From an uncultured Selenomonas sp. (GTDB lineage Bacteria > Bacillota > Negativicutes > Selenomonadales > Selenomonadaceae): a stretch of DNA of 43,871 nt. Below are positions 15,993-23,501 of this stretch, one piece after another; within the stretch, counting starts at the first letter, position 1, and each line of letters opens with the position of its first letter. Location: positions 1 through 43,871 of the forward strand of contig CACXCN010000002.1 in assembly GCA_902766095.1 (NCBI GenBank), read 5' to 3'. The translations under genes and the position numbers were made by a program. The notes below the pieces were generated by a model, which saw only the letters and a list, made by a program, of their open reading frames with translations, made no database searches and was not told the DNA's origin.

Positions 15993-16022
15993 ATAGTAAC
16001 AAGATATCCAGGCCTTTGTCAA
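15993..16022 (-). promoter_or_regulatory. Promoter of the EamA gene
   Basis: Minus-strand TTGACA (16022-16017), 18-base spacer, TACTAT (15998-15993). The leader to the start codon is about 140 bases and contains an imperfect hairpin (CAGAAAACCATC...GATGTGGATTTTTCTG) ahead of the terminator. Confidence 0.6.
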
Positions 16023-16047
16023 GCGCAGGTCGTGCTCTTGCAGTTTT

Positions 16048-17526
16048 TTAGAATATGCCGAGGAATTTCCAGTACGTTGCGGCGAAGACGAGGAGGAGTA
16101 CGTAGCCGATGATGGTCAGCGGCAGACCTACCTTTATGCAGTCTTTCGCTGAGAACGTATCAGTTGCAAAGGCCAGTATGCCCTGCGGGGAATTGACCGG
16201 CAGGATGAAGCCGAAGCTGACGACGAACTGAAGGACCATCGTGATGGCCACGATGTTGACGACCGAGCCGCCGAGCCCCTGCAGGACAGCTATCATGATC
16301 GGGATCATCGAGGAGGCCACTGCCGTGGCGCTGGCAAAGCCGATGTGGATGACGATCAGGAACAGGGCGAGTATCGCGAAGACGGAGAACAGGCTCATGC
16401 TCGTGAGTCCGAATGCGCTTGAGAGGTGGGTGGCCAGCCAGGCTGCGGCCTTGGTCGTGAGCAGGGCTGTGCCCATGCTGATGCCGACGCCGAACAGGAT
16501 CAGCGTGCCCCAGGAGACGCGGGACTGAGCTTCTTTCCAGGTCATGACGCCGATCTTCGGCATGAACAGCAGCGTGATGGCCAATATGGTCGAGGTCGTC
16601 GTGTCGAGCGGATGGAGCGTTTTCTCAGTTACCCAGAGGAACAGCAGGCCGACGGAGACGATGAGCAGGCGTTTTTCGGATGGCTTCATGGGGCCCAGCT
16701 CCTGCTGCTCTTTGCGGACGGACTCCTCGCCGCCTTCGATTTCCTTCATTTCAGGCGGCAGGATCTTGATGCAGAGGAAATACAGAACCACGGACATGAT
16801 GGCAGCATACGGAGCAGCGGTGATGAACCACTGAGCCCACGATATCGTGGCGCCGAGCTGCTTCTCGATGAAGCCGAGTGCGACCATGTTCTGTGCGGCC
16901 GCTGTCTTGATACCGATGTTCCAGATACTCGCGGCCTCGACGGTCGCTACCATGAGCAGGGCGGCGAGGCGGCTGCCGGGCTTCAGGTGGAAGGCCGCGA
17001 TGATACCGAGGATGATCGGCACGATGCAGCCCACGCGGGCGGTCGTGCTCGGGACGAAGAAGGCTAGTATGAATCCGACGAATATCATGCCGGCCAGGAC
17101 GCGGTTCGTCTTGGCACCGACTTTCGAGAGGATGAACAGGGCGATGCGCCGGTCAAGGCCGGTGTGCATCATGGCCGCAGCCAGGAACAGCGCCGCACCG
17201 ACGAGGATGGTGCCGCTCGAGCTCAGGCCGGTGAAGGCCATTTTGAGGGCGCCGCCGGTGCCCAGCATCTTGGTCGGTACTTGCGGATTCGGTGCGAATC
17301 CGAGGCACAGTATCATGAGTGAGGCGATGAGCGTTGCGCTGACCGGATAGGTGACAGCTTCAGTAATCCAGATGATGACGGCGAAAATAAGTATACCCAG
17401 CATCCGATGCCCTGCCGTTGTCAGATCCAGAGGTGTCGGAATCATGAAGATGATGATCAGTGCAGCGAATGCGATGAGGAGTCCATATTTTTTGGCAAAG
17501 GACTCTTTTTGCGGCTTGGTGTCCAT
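16048..17526 (-). CDS. DASS-family (SLC13) sodium-coupled anion transporter
   Basis: 492 residues, about 12 membrane segments. It matches the divalent anion:Na+ symporter family: ITEAVTYPVSATLIAS near residues 54-69, FVPSTTARVGCIVPI (the first SNT-like hairpin signature) and GFILPVNSPQGILAF in the second half. Relatives move succinate, malate, fumarate, citrate or tartrate. Here it could serve dicarboxylate uptake or exchange in fermentation; the substrate is inferred. ATG 17526 follows GGAGG. A single extended -10 promoter lies upstream. Confidence 0.92.
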   Translation of the reverse strand: MDTKPQKESFAKKYGLLIAFAALIIIFMIPTPLDLTTAGHRMLGILIFAVIIWITEAVTYPVSATLIASLMILCLGFAPNPQVPTKMLGTGGALKMAFTGLSSSGTILVGAALFLAAAMMHTGLDRRIALFILSKVGAKTNRVLAGMIFVGFILAFFVPSTTARVGCIVPIILGIIAAFHLKPGSRLAALLMVATVEAASIWNIGIKTAAAQNMVALGFIEKQLGATISWAQWFITAAPYAAIMSVVLYFLCIKILPPEMKEIEGGEESVRKEQQELGPMKPSEKRLLIVSVGLLFLWVTEKTLHPLDTTTSTILAITLLFMPKIGVMTWKEAQSRVSWGTLILFGVGISMGTALLTTKAAAWLATHLSSAFGLTSMSLFSVFAILALFLIVIHIGFASATAVASSMIPIMIAVLQGLGGSVVNIVAITMVLQFVVSFGFILPVNSPQGILAFATDTFSAKDCIKVGLPLTIIGYVLLLVFAATYWKFLGIF

Positions 17527-17564
17527 GGTTATACCTCCTTCGTAATATAAAATATGTTTCTTTT

Positions 17565-17573
17565 ATTATACCA
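17565..17573 (-). promoter_or_regulatory. Extended -10 promoter of the DASS gene
   Basis: Minus-strand TGGTATAAT, about 40 bases before the start codon. The -35 is poor. Confidence 0.5.
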
Positions 17574-17661
17574 CGTTTTTTAATTGTGAGAATATTGTGT
17601 AGCGTGTTTTGGAGGCGTACTAAAGTATGATTTTTGGATATCAGTATTTACAAGCCAGACC

Positions 17662-17703
17662 AAACAGCCTCCTGCCGGTCGTCATTCCGGCAGGAGGCTG
17701 TTT
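17662..17703. terminator. Hairpin after cobO
   Basis: Perfect 17-bp stem (AAACAGCCTCCTGCCGG with its complement) and an 8-base loop, 15 bases after the cobO stop. T tails are short (TTT) on both strands. Confidence 0.7.
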
Positions 17704-17718
17704 GAAATAATGTGGAGT

Positions 17719-18294
17719 TCAATCTTCGATGCCGCGGCGGGCGGCAACGCCGTGGGCGTAGTAGTGCTTTACTTCGTGCATATCGGTCACGAGGTCGGCG
17801 ATATCTATGAGCCAGTCAGGGGCTCCGCGGCCGGTCATGATGATCTCGAGGTCCGGATTGCCGATGGCAGGCGCCAGGCAGGGACGGACCTCTGACTCAG
17901 AGATGAGGCCGAAATGCAGCGCGACATTCAGCTCGTCAAGTATGACCAGCTCGTAGCGTCCGCTCGCGATGGCCGTATGGGCCTCTGCCAGCCCGCGAGC
18001 GATGAGAGCGACATAGTCCGCGGGCGGCTGTCCGGGCGGGAATACGACGATGTCGTCACCGAGCTCGCGCCGGCTGCGTTCGTCGAGCGTGCCCTCGGGC
18101 ACAATGAAGAACGGCTTGCCGCTCGTGTGGAGCTCGAGCCCCGGCAGGTGCATGAGCACCCCTTGTTCGCTGTAGGCGAGGCTCTTCATGAACTGCATGA
18201 TGTAGACGTGATGTCCGGCACCGAGGGCCCGCAGCGCCAGTCCGAGGGCGGCTGTCGTCTTGCCCTTGCCGGAGCCTGTGTATATTTCCAGCAT
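17719..18294 (-). CDS. cobO: Cob(I)yrinic acid a,c-diamide adenosyltransferase
   Basis: 191 residues, CobA/BtuR/CobO type. The P-loop YTGSGKGKTTAA is at residues 5-16, with ILDELN and TGRGAPDWL as further family motifs. It transfers the adenosyl group of ATP to cobalt in corrinoids, giving adenosylcobamides. It starts 4 bases after the paaK stop codon, so it is probably the last gene of that operon. No other corrin-ring genes are nearby, but a double CobT protein is encoded at 31225-33177, pointing to corrinoid finishing or salvage in this organism. Confidence 0.95.
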   Translation of the reverse strand: MLEIYTGSGKGKTTAALGLALRALGAGHHVYIMQFMKSLAYSEQGVLMHLPGLELHTSGKPFFIVPEGTLDERSRRELGDDIVVFPPGQPPADYVALIARGLAEAHTAIASGRYELVILDELNVALHFGLISESEVRPCLAPAIGNPDLEIIMTGRGAPDWLIDIADLVTDMHEVKHYYAHGVAARRGIED

Positions 18295-18298
18295 GATA

Positions 18299-19537
18299 TC
18301 AGTTGTCGTAGCGGGTATCGATGACGCGCTTCGTCTTCTTCGTGGAGCGGGGCAGAACGCCGATCTCGACGACCTTCACGAGCGGCGTGAAGCCGATGCG
18401 GCTCTTGACGCGCTCGGCGATGCGGTGAGCGAGGTCGAGGAAGTCTACGCTGCCGTTCGTCTCGACGTAGAGGCGCATGGTGTCCTTGCCATCAAGATGG
18501 GAGATATGGATCTGGTATTCGCTCGATACCTCGGGGAAGTCATGGAGAATCTCCTCAATCTGGCTCGGGAAGAGGTTGACGCCTTTTATCTTCACCATGT
18601 CATCCGTGCGGCCCTGTATCGTGTCGATGCGCGGGAAATGACTGCCGCAGGGGCAGTCGCCGGGGATGATGCGCGAGAGGTCATGCGTGCGGAAGCGGAT
18701 GAGCGGTGCGCCCTCTTTGCGCAGGGTCGTGATGACGATCTCGCCCCATTCGCCATCGGGCAGATTCTCGCCGGTGTGCGGGTCGATGATCTCGAGGTAG
18801 ATGAAGTCGTCCCAGTAGTGGATGCCGTCGTGCGCATCGCAGCTGATGCCGATGCCGGGGCCGTAGATCTCGGTCAGGCCGTAGATATCGTAGGCGTCGA
18901 TACCGAGTTTCTCCTCGATGGAGAGGCGCATCTTCTCACTCCAGCGCTCGGAGCCGATGACTCCTTTGCGCAGATGGATCTTGTCCTTTATGCCGCGGGC
19001 CTCGATGGCTTCGGCGAGCAGCAGGGCATAGGAGCTCGTGGCACAGATGACGGTGCTCTCGAGGTCCATCATCATCTGGAGCTGTTTCTCGGTGTTGCCC
19101 GGTCCCATCGGTACAGCCATGGCGCCGAGCTTCTCGCAGCCGGCCTGGAAGCCGATGCCGGCGGTCCATAGTCCGTAGCCCGGGGTTATTTGGACGCGGT
19201 CGCGGTTCGTGACGCCGGCCATCTCGTAGCAGCGGGCGAACAGGGTGGCCCAGTCAGCGACGTCTTTCGCCGTGTAGGGGATGATGACCGGTTTGCCGGT
19301 CGTGCCGGAGGAGGAGTGGATGCGGACGATTTTCTCCTCGGGAACGCTCATGAGGCCGAGCGGATAGGCATCGCGCAGGTCTTTTTTCTCAGAAAAGGGG
19401 AGCTTTGCAAAGTCGGCGGCTGAGCTCACGCCATCGATGCCCTGCTCGCGCAGGCGATGACCATAGAAGCTGTCGGCTTTGAGGAGCTGCTGGATGCGCT
19501 CATTGACGAGCGCGAGTTGGTCGTTGGATATCTGCAT
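18299..19537 (-). CDS. Phenylacetate-CoA ligase family (arylacetate-CoA ligase)
   Basis: 412 residues, an AMP-forming adenylate enzyme of the PaaK family. The ATP-binding loop SSSGTTGKP lies near residues 74-82, YGLTEIYGPGIGISC is the central motif, and GRTDDMVKIKGVNLFP leads into the small C-terminal domain. It activates phenylacetate or another arylacetate with CoA and ATP. Beside iorAB, a joint role is likely: IorAB turns arylpyruvates into arylacetyl-CoA and the ligase links this with free arylacetate, as in archaea and other anaerobes. Start ATG 19537 with AAAGGAA upstream. The next gene cobO follows after 4 bases. Confidence 0.92.
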   Translation of the reverse strand: MQISNDQLALVNERIQQLLKADSFYGHRLREQGIDGVSSAADFAKLPFSEKKDLRDAYPLGLMSVPEEKIVRIHSSSGTTGKPVIIPYTAKDVADWATLFARCYEMAGVTNRDRVQITPGYGLWTAGIGFQAGCEKLGAMAVPMGPGNTEKQLQMMMDLESTVICATSSYALLLAEAIEARGIKDKIHLRKGVIGSERWSEKMRLSIEEKLGIDAYDIYGLTEIYGPGIGISCDAHDGIHYWDDFIYLEIIDPHTGENLPDGEWGEIVITTLRKEGAPLIRFRTHDLSRIIPGDCPCGSHFPRIDTIQGRTDDMVKIKGVNLFPSQIEEILHDFPEVSSEYQIHISHLDGKDTMRLYVETNGSVDFLDLAHRIAERVKSRIGFTPLVKVVEIGVLPRSTKKTKRVIDTRYDN

Positions 19538-19605
19538 AAAGCTTCGTTCCTTTCATAATCAAGTGGCTGAAGTAATAAGGAAGCTTCCCCTAAGGGGCGT
19601 CATGC

Positions 19606-19660
19606 AAGCTTCCCCCTTTGGGGGAAGTGCCGAGCACAGCGAGGCGATAGGGGTGGCGAG
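19606..19660 (+). repeat. Intergenic repeat unit 1
   Basis: Begins AAGCTTCCCCCTTTGGGGGA (strong 8-bp hairpin CTTCCCCC/GGGGGAAG) and ends ATAGGGGTGGCGAG. It is preceded by a partial unit (AAGCTTCCCCTAAGGGG, 19581-19597). Inverted, diverged copies follow at 19759 and 19818. A repetitive extragenic element seen only in the iorB-paaK gap within this window. Confidence 0.65.
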
Positions 19661-19758
19661 GCGCGATGTAGCGTTCGGCAACACATTGATGGTTCGGCTG
19701 CCTGGATTATTTGTTGGTGGGCCGTTTATGCGATAGTACTCGAGTAAAAAGCTACTAG

Positions 19759-19811
19759 CTCGCCACCCCCACCACCGCTAGCGCGGTCCTCCTCCCCCAA
19801 GGGGGGATGCT
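19759..19811 (-). repeat. Intergenic repeat unit 2 (inverted)
   Basis: On the minus strand it reads ATCCCCCCTTGGGGGAGG...AGCGGTGG...GGGGGTGGCGAG, so it aligns with unit 1 at both ends with a diverged middle. Confidence 0.65.
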
Positions 19812-19817
19812 TTGCTC

Positions 19818-19871
19818 ATTGCCCCACCCCATCCACTGCTGACGCGGTCCCCCTTTTCCTAGGAGAAGGCT
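19818..19871 (-). repeat. Intergenic repeat unit 3 (inverted)
   Basis: On the minus strand it reads AGCCTTCTCCTAGGAAAAGG...GACCGCG...GGGGTGGGG, a more diverged relative of unit 2. The 344-base gap holds no gene. Confidence 0.5.
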
Positions 19872-19880
19872 GGGAGTATG

Positions 19881-20468
19881 TTATATACCCTTCTCACTGG
19901 CGTAGCGCAGGGCGCGCTCGTTCAGGGCGACGAATTGGGGCTTTACTTTGGCGCGGATGGCGGTCAGGAGGTCGTCGGCGGTCAGGAAATCGAGCGCGCC
20001 GCTCGCGAGAGCCGCACCGAGCATGATGACGTTGAGCGCTTTCGGATTGCCGATCTCGCTGGCTGCAGCCGCCCCGTCGAATACGTGGATATCGCTGACT
20101 TCGCGTTTCAGGTATTCGATCATCTCGCTTCCCGTGTAGTCCGTGCCGGATAATGCGGCGGTGACGGGCATAATCGGATGGCTGCTGACGACGAGCGTGC
20201 CATCCGGCTTCAGATAGGGCAGCATGCGCACGGCCTCAGCCGGCTCGAAGGCAAGCAGCAGGTCAGCAGTACCGCGGCGTATCATGGGGCTGTAAAGCTC
20301 GTCGCCTACGCGCAGATGGCTGAATACGGAGCCGCCTTTCTGGGCCATGCCGATGGTCTCAGCGCTCATTACTTCATAGCCTTTCGCGAGAGAGGCGGCG
20401 GCGATGAGTTTCGATGCGAGGACGGTGCCCTGGCCGCCGACGCCGGTCAGTATGATATTCTTCTGCAT
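19881..20468 (-). CDS. iorB: Indolepyruvate ferredoxin oxidoreductase, beta subunit
   Basis: 195 residues from ATG 20468 (a GTG one codon earlier is possible; AAAGGAGG serves both). It is the gamma-type domain of 2-oxoacid:ferredoxin oxidoreductases: ILTGVGGQGTVLASK at the N terminus, then ETIGMAQKGGSVFSHLR. With IorA it oxidises arylpyruvates (from Trp, Phe, Tyr) to arylacetyl-CoA and CO2, reducing ferredoxin. The ATG overlaps the iorA stop codon (TGATG), so the two are translationally coupled. Confidence 0.95.
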   Translation of the reverse strand: MQKNIILTGVGGQGTVLASKLIAAASLAKGYEVMSAETIGMAQKGGSVFSHLRVGDELYSPMIRRGTADLLLAFEPAEAVRMLPYLKPDGTLVVSSHPIMPVTAALSGTDYTGSEMIEYLKREVSDIHVFDGAAAASEIGNPKALNVIMLGAALASGALDFLTADDLLTAIRAKVKPQFVALNERALRYASEKGI

Positions 20469-22393
20469 CACTGGTCGCCTCCTTTGCTGTCAGCACTGTC
20501 CTGCCGTCCGGCTGCCGGCTGCCGGGGCGGCCAGCCTTTGGCCTTGAGGCGGACGCCCCGCGGGTCCAGCGTGACATCGATGGCATCAAAGGGGCAGATC
20601 TCGCTGCAGAGGCCGCAGCCGGTGCACTGGCTCGCGTCTATGGTGACCCGGCCCTGCTCGATGACGATGCCGGGGCAGCCGATTTCGCGGATGCATTTTT
20701 TGCACTGGCGGCATTGATCGGCATCGATGTGGGCGCGGCCGCGCGGTGTGACGAGAGCGATGCAGGGCGAGCGGAATATGATGGCCTTGACGCCGGGCTC
20801 GGCAGCGACGTCGCGCACGGTGGCGACAGCTTTTTCGAGGTCGAGCGGATCCACCGTGCGGATGGTCTTTATGCCGATGCCGGCGAGTGTCTTCTCGATG
20901 GAGACTTTCTCGACGACCTCGCCCATCATGGTATGGCCGGTGCCGGGATGCGGCTGGTGGCCGGTCATAGCGGTGGTGGAGTTGTCGAGCACGACGAGGA
21001 TGAAATCGGCCTGATTGTAGACGCCATTGATCGCGCCGGGGATGGCGGCAGCAAAGAATGTCGAATCGCCGACGAAGGCGAAGCATTTCGTGCCCGGATC
21101 GGCCGCTCTAATGCCCTGGGCGATGCCGAGGCCGGCGCCCATGCAGAGACAAGTGTCGACCATGTCGAGTGGCATGGCGTTGCCGAGCGTGTAGCAGCCG
21201 ATATCACCGGCAAACAGGCATTTCTGCCCCTTCATGGCGAGCTTGACCGCGTAGAACGAGGCCCGGTGCGGGCAGCCGGCACAGAGTACCGGAGGACGTA
21301 CGACCGCGAGCGGCGGCTGCGGCAGAGTGCGGGCCGGGGCGGCCTGCCAGTCCATGAATTTCACAACAGCGGCATAGACGGAGTCGCGCGTGTTTTCGCC
21401 GGCGGCGGTGATATCGCCCGTCAGCTTGCCGCGGATGCGGACCGGCAGGTGGTATTTGCCGCAGATATAGGTGAGCTCGCGCTCGATGACGGGGTCGAGT
21501 TCCTCGATACAAAGGATTTCGTCGAGGTCATGCATGAATTCGACGGCCAGCTCCTCCGGGAATGGGAACGGCATGGCGATTTTCAGCTGGCGCGGCAGCT
21601 CGCTGGCATGTTCGGAGCGGAATTCGTGCAGCGCTTCGGCCAGATAGGTCCAGGATACGCCCTGGGCGACGATGCCGCTGCGGATGACCGGCCGCGCTGC
21701 CGGGATGAGCCGGTTGCGCTCATATAGGGATGATACCTGTGTCAGCTCCGCATTGCGGTGCTCGATGGCGCCATGGGCGCGCAGCGACAGGCGCGGGAAT
21801 ATGACCCAGCGGCCCGGATCGCGGGCGAAGCCCTTCGGTTCATGCCGCGTGTATTCAGCAGGCGTCTTTATCGTTATCGAGGCATAGCCGTGGTCGACGC
21901 GCGTGGTCGGCCGGAACAGCACAGGTGTGTGATATTTCTCGGAGAACTCGAAGGCCTCCTGTATCATATCGTAGGCTTCCTGTACGCTCGACGGATCGAA
22001 GCAGGGCAGCTTCGCATAGCGGGCGAACGTGCGGGTATCCTGCTCGGTCTGCGATGATATCGGTCCGGGGTCATCGGCCACGAGGACGACCATGCCGCCC
22101 TCTACGCCGATGTAGGCCAGACTCATGAGCGGGTCGGTGGCGACGTTGAGGCCGACCTGCTTCATGGTGACGAGCGTGCGGGCACCGGCATAGGCAGCTC
22201 CGGCTGCCGTCTCCATGCCGGCCTTCTCGTTTGTCGACCATTCGACGTGGATGCGTCCGTCGTCATTATGGGCGGCTATGGTCTCGAGCACCTCGGTCGA
22301 GGGGGTGCCAGGGTAGCCGCTCACGAGATTCACTCCCGCTGCCAGTGCCCCGAGCCCGATGGCCTCGTTGCCCATCAGATAAGCTTTCTTCAT
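20468..22393 (-). CDS. iorA: Indolepyruvate ferredoxin oxidoreductase, alpha subunit
   Basis: 641 residues, normal IorA length. Order: pyrimidine-binding TPP domain (GNEAIGLGALAAGVNLVSGY at the N terminus, NEKAGMETAAGAAYAG), domain II, then the TPP pyrophosphate-binding region (GDIGCYTLGNA, GDSTFFAAAIPGA, LDNSTTAMTGHQPHPG). A C-terminal ferredoxin module carries two 4Fe-4S motifs, CRQCKKCIREIGCP and CTGCGLCSEICP. It passes electrons from arylpyruvate oxidation to ferredoxin. TAGGAGAG precedes the ATG. A TATAAT (22454-22459, minus) lies upstream without a clear -35. Confidence 0.97.
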   Translation of the reverse strand: MKKAYLMGNEAIGLGALAAGVNLVSGYPGTPSTEVLETIAAHNDDGRIHVEWSTNEKAGMETAAGAAYAGARTLVTMKQVGLNVATDPLMSLAYIGVEGGMVVLVADDPGPISSQTEQDTRTFARYAKLPCFDPSSVQEAYDMIQEAFEFSEKYHTPVLFRPTTRVDHGYASITIKTPAEYTRHEPKGFARDPGRWVIFPRLSLRAHGAIEHRNAELTQVSSLYERNRLIPAARPVIRSGIVAQGVSWTYLAEALHEFRSEHASELPRQLKIAMPFPFPEELAVEFMHDLDEILCIEELDPVIERELTYICGKYHLPVRIRGKLTGDITAAGENTRDSVYAAVVKFMDWQAAPARTLPQPPLAVVRPPVLCAGCPHRASFYAVKLAMKGQKCLFAGDIGCYTLGNAMPLDMVDTCLCMGAGLGIAQGIRAADPGTKCFAFVGDSTFFAAAIPGAINGVYNQADFILVVLDNSTTAMTGHQPHPGTGHTMMGEVVEKVSIEKTLAGIGIKTIRTVDPLDLEKAVATVRDVAAEPGVKAIIFRSPCIALVTPRGRAHIDADQCRQCKKCIREIGCPGIVIEQGRVTIDASQCTGCGLCSEICPFDAIDVTLDPRGVRLKAKGWPPRQPAAGRQDSADSKGGDQ

Positions 22394-22550
22394 AATAATA
22401 TGCTCTCTCCTAAAAAATTAGTCGTGTTTACATAAAAAGGCGATTTTCTATCTATTATACAACAAAACATAAAGCTATGGGAATATTTATAGAACAAAAG
22501 GCTAACTAGAAGCGATTTTTTCTGCAGAATAATATCTAAAATACCTGCTA

Positions 22551-22579
22551 TTGACAAGCTGGCGCAAACGCCATACAAT
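22551..22579 (+). promoter_or_regulatory. Promoter of the suf operon
   Basis: Perfect TTGACA (22551-22556), 17-base spacer, TACAAT (22574-22579). The spacer holds the inverted repeat TGGCG-CAAA-CGCCA (22560-22573), a possible operator. Confidence 0.75.
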
Positions 22580-22588
22580 GAAATCATC

Positions 22589-22613
22589 AATCCTGAGTAA
22601 AATGCTAAGGATT
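22589..22613. promoter_or_regulatory. 25-bp palindrome at the suf transcription start (operator candidate)
   Basis: AATCCT...AGGATT with further internal symmetry (AG...CT), about 10 bases past the -10. The position and rough shape recall Rrf2/IscR-type Fe-S regulator sites, but I cannot assign the regulator. Confidence 0.45.
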
Positions 22614-22624
22614 AGCTGGTATTC

Positions 22625-22672
22625 ATGCGGACCGCGGTGAGCAGCGGCCGTATCGTCATAGTTTCGTTACAG
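22625..22672 (+). repeat. Interspersed element, copy B
   Basis: Begins ATGCGGACCGCGGTG and ends TTTCGTTACAG, like copy A (112-165). It lies in the suf 5' leader, ending 3 bases before the sufC ribosome site region (AAAGGAGAG). Confidence 0.4.
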
Positions 22673-22690
22673 TAAAGGAGAGTTTATTCC

Positions 22691-23491
22691 ATGTCAGAGC
22701 AACTGCTTTCTATCAAGGGACTCCATGCCGGAGTAGAGGGCAAGGAGATACTCAAGGGCCTGAATCTCGAGGTCGGACTCGGTGAGGTCCATGTCATACT
22801 GGGGCCGAATGGCTCCGGCAAGTCGACGCTCATGAATGTCATCATGGGTCATCCGAAATACGAGGTCACGGCCGGCGAGATGACGTTCGGCGGCGAGGAC
22901 CTCGCAGCGCTGAAGACATTCGAGCGTGCCCGCAAAGGCCTGTTCCTGTCGTTCCAGACGCCGGAGGAGATCCCGGGCATCACGCTCGAGAATATGATCC
23001 GCACGTCGCGTCAGGCCATCACGGGCAAGAAGGAACGCATCATCGCTTTCCGCCGCGAGCTCCAGGGCGTGATGAAGTCGCTGAAGATGGATCCGAGCTA
23101 TGCTCAGCGCTATCTGAATGTTGGCTTCTCGGGCGGCGAGAAGAAGCGCGCCGAGATCCTGCAGCTCCTCATGCTGTCGCCGAAGCTCGCGCTGCTCGAT
23201 GAGACGGATTCAGGCCTCGATGTCGATGCTGTGCAGATCGTTTCCGAGGGCGTGGCGAAGTTCCACAATGACCAGAACTCCTGCCTCATCATCACGCATA
23301 ACACGCGCATCCTCGAGCATCTTTCGGTCGATCGCGTGCATGTGCTCATGAACGGCCAGATCGTCGAAGAGGGCGGACCGGAGCTCATCGATGATATCAA
23401 CAAGCGTGGCTTCACCCATCTGCTCGATGCGCAAGGCTGCCCGGTAGGTGGCAACTGCCCGAATGCTGAGACCTGCCCGAATAATAAGTGA
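22691..23491 (+). CDS. sufC: Fe-S assembly ATPase SufC, with Cys-Pro repeat tail
   Basis: 266 residues. ABC ATPase with Walker A GPNGSGKST (39-47), signature FSGGEKKRAE (146-155) and Walker B LALLDETDSGLD (166-177). It drives the SufBCD scaffold that assembles Fe-S clusters in the cytosol. The body ends as usual near residue 245, but a tail follows with Cys250, Cys256 and Cys262, each followed by Pro and spaced exactly six apart (CPVGGN CPNAET CP). This is not usual for SufC. AAAGGAGAG precedes the ATG. First gene of sufCBDSU. Confidence 0.97.
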   Translation: MSEQLLSIKGLHAGVEGKEILKGLNLEVGLGEVHVILGPNGSGKSTLMNVIMGHPKYEVTAGEMTFGGEDLAALKTFERARKGLFLSFQTPEEIPGITLENMIRTSRQAITGKKERIIAFRRELQGVMKSLKMDPSYAQRYLNVGFSGGEKKRAEILQLLMLSPKLALLDETDSGLDVDAVQIVSEGVAKFHNDQNSCLIITHNTRILEHLSVDRVHVLMNGQIVEEGGPELIDDINKRGFTHLLDAQGCPVGGNCPNAETCPNNK

Positions 23492-23501
23492 GGCGAGTGT
23501 C

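Noticed and set aside
15849-16022. 58-codon N-terminal extension of the EamA protein
   Set aside because: It would run through the promoter region and a perfect terminator hairpin; the TTG at 15848 has a ribosome site and starts where the family begins.
19581-19871. CRISPR array in the repeat-rich iorB-paaK gap
   Set aside because: Units are diverged, in both orientations and without regular spacers or cas genes.
20714-21727. Long plus-strand frame (337 codons) opposite iorA
   Set aside because: Shadow of the conserved iorA coding sequence; Asp/Gly-rich without motifs, no ribosome site.
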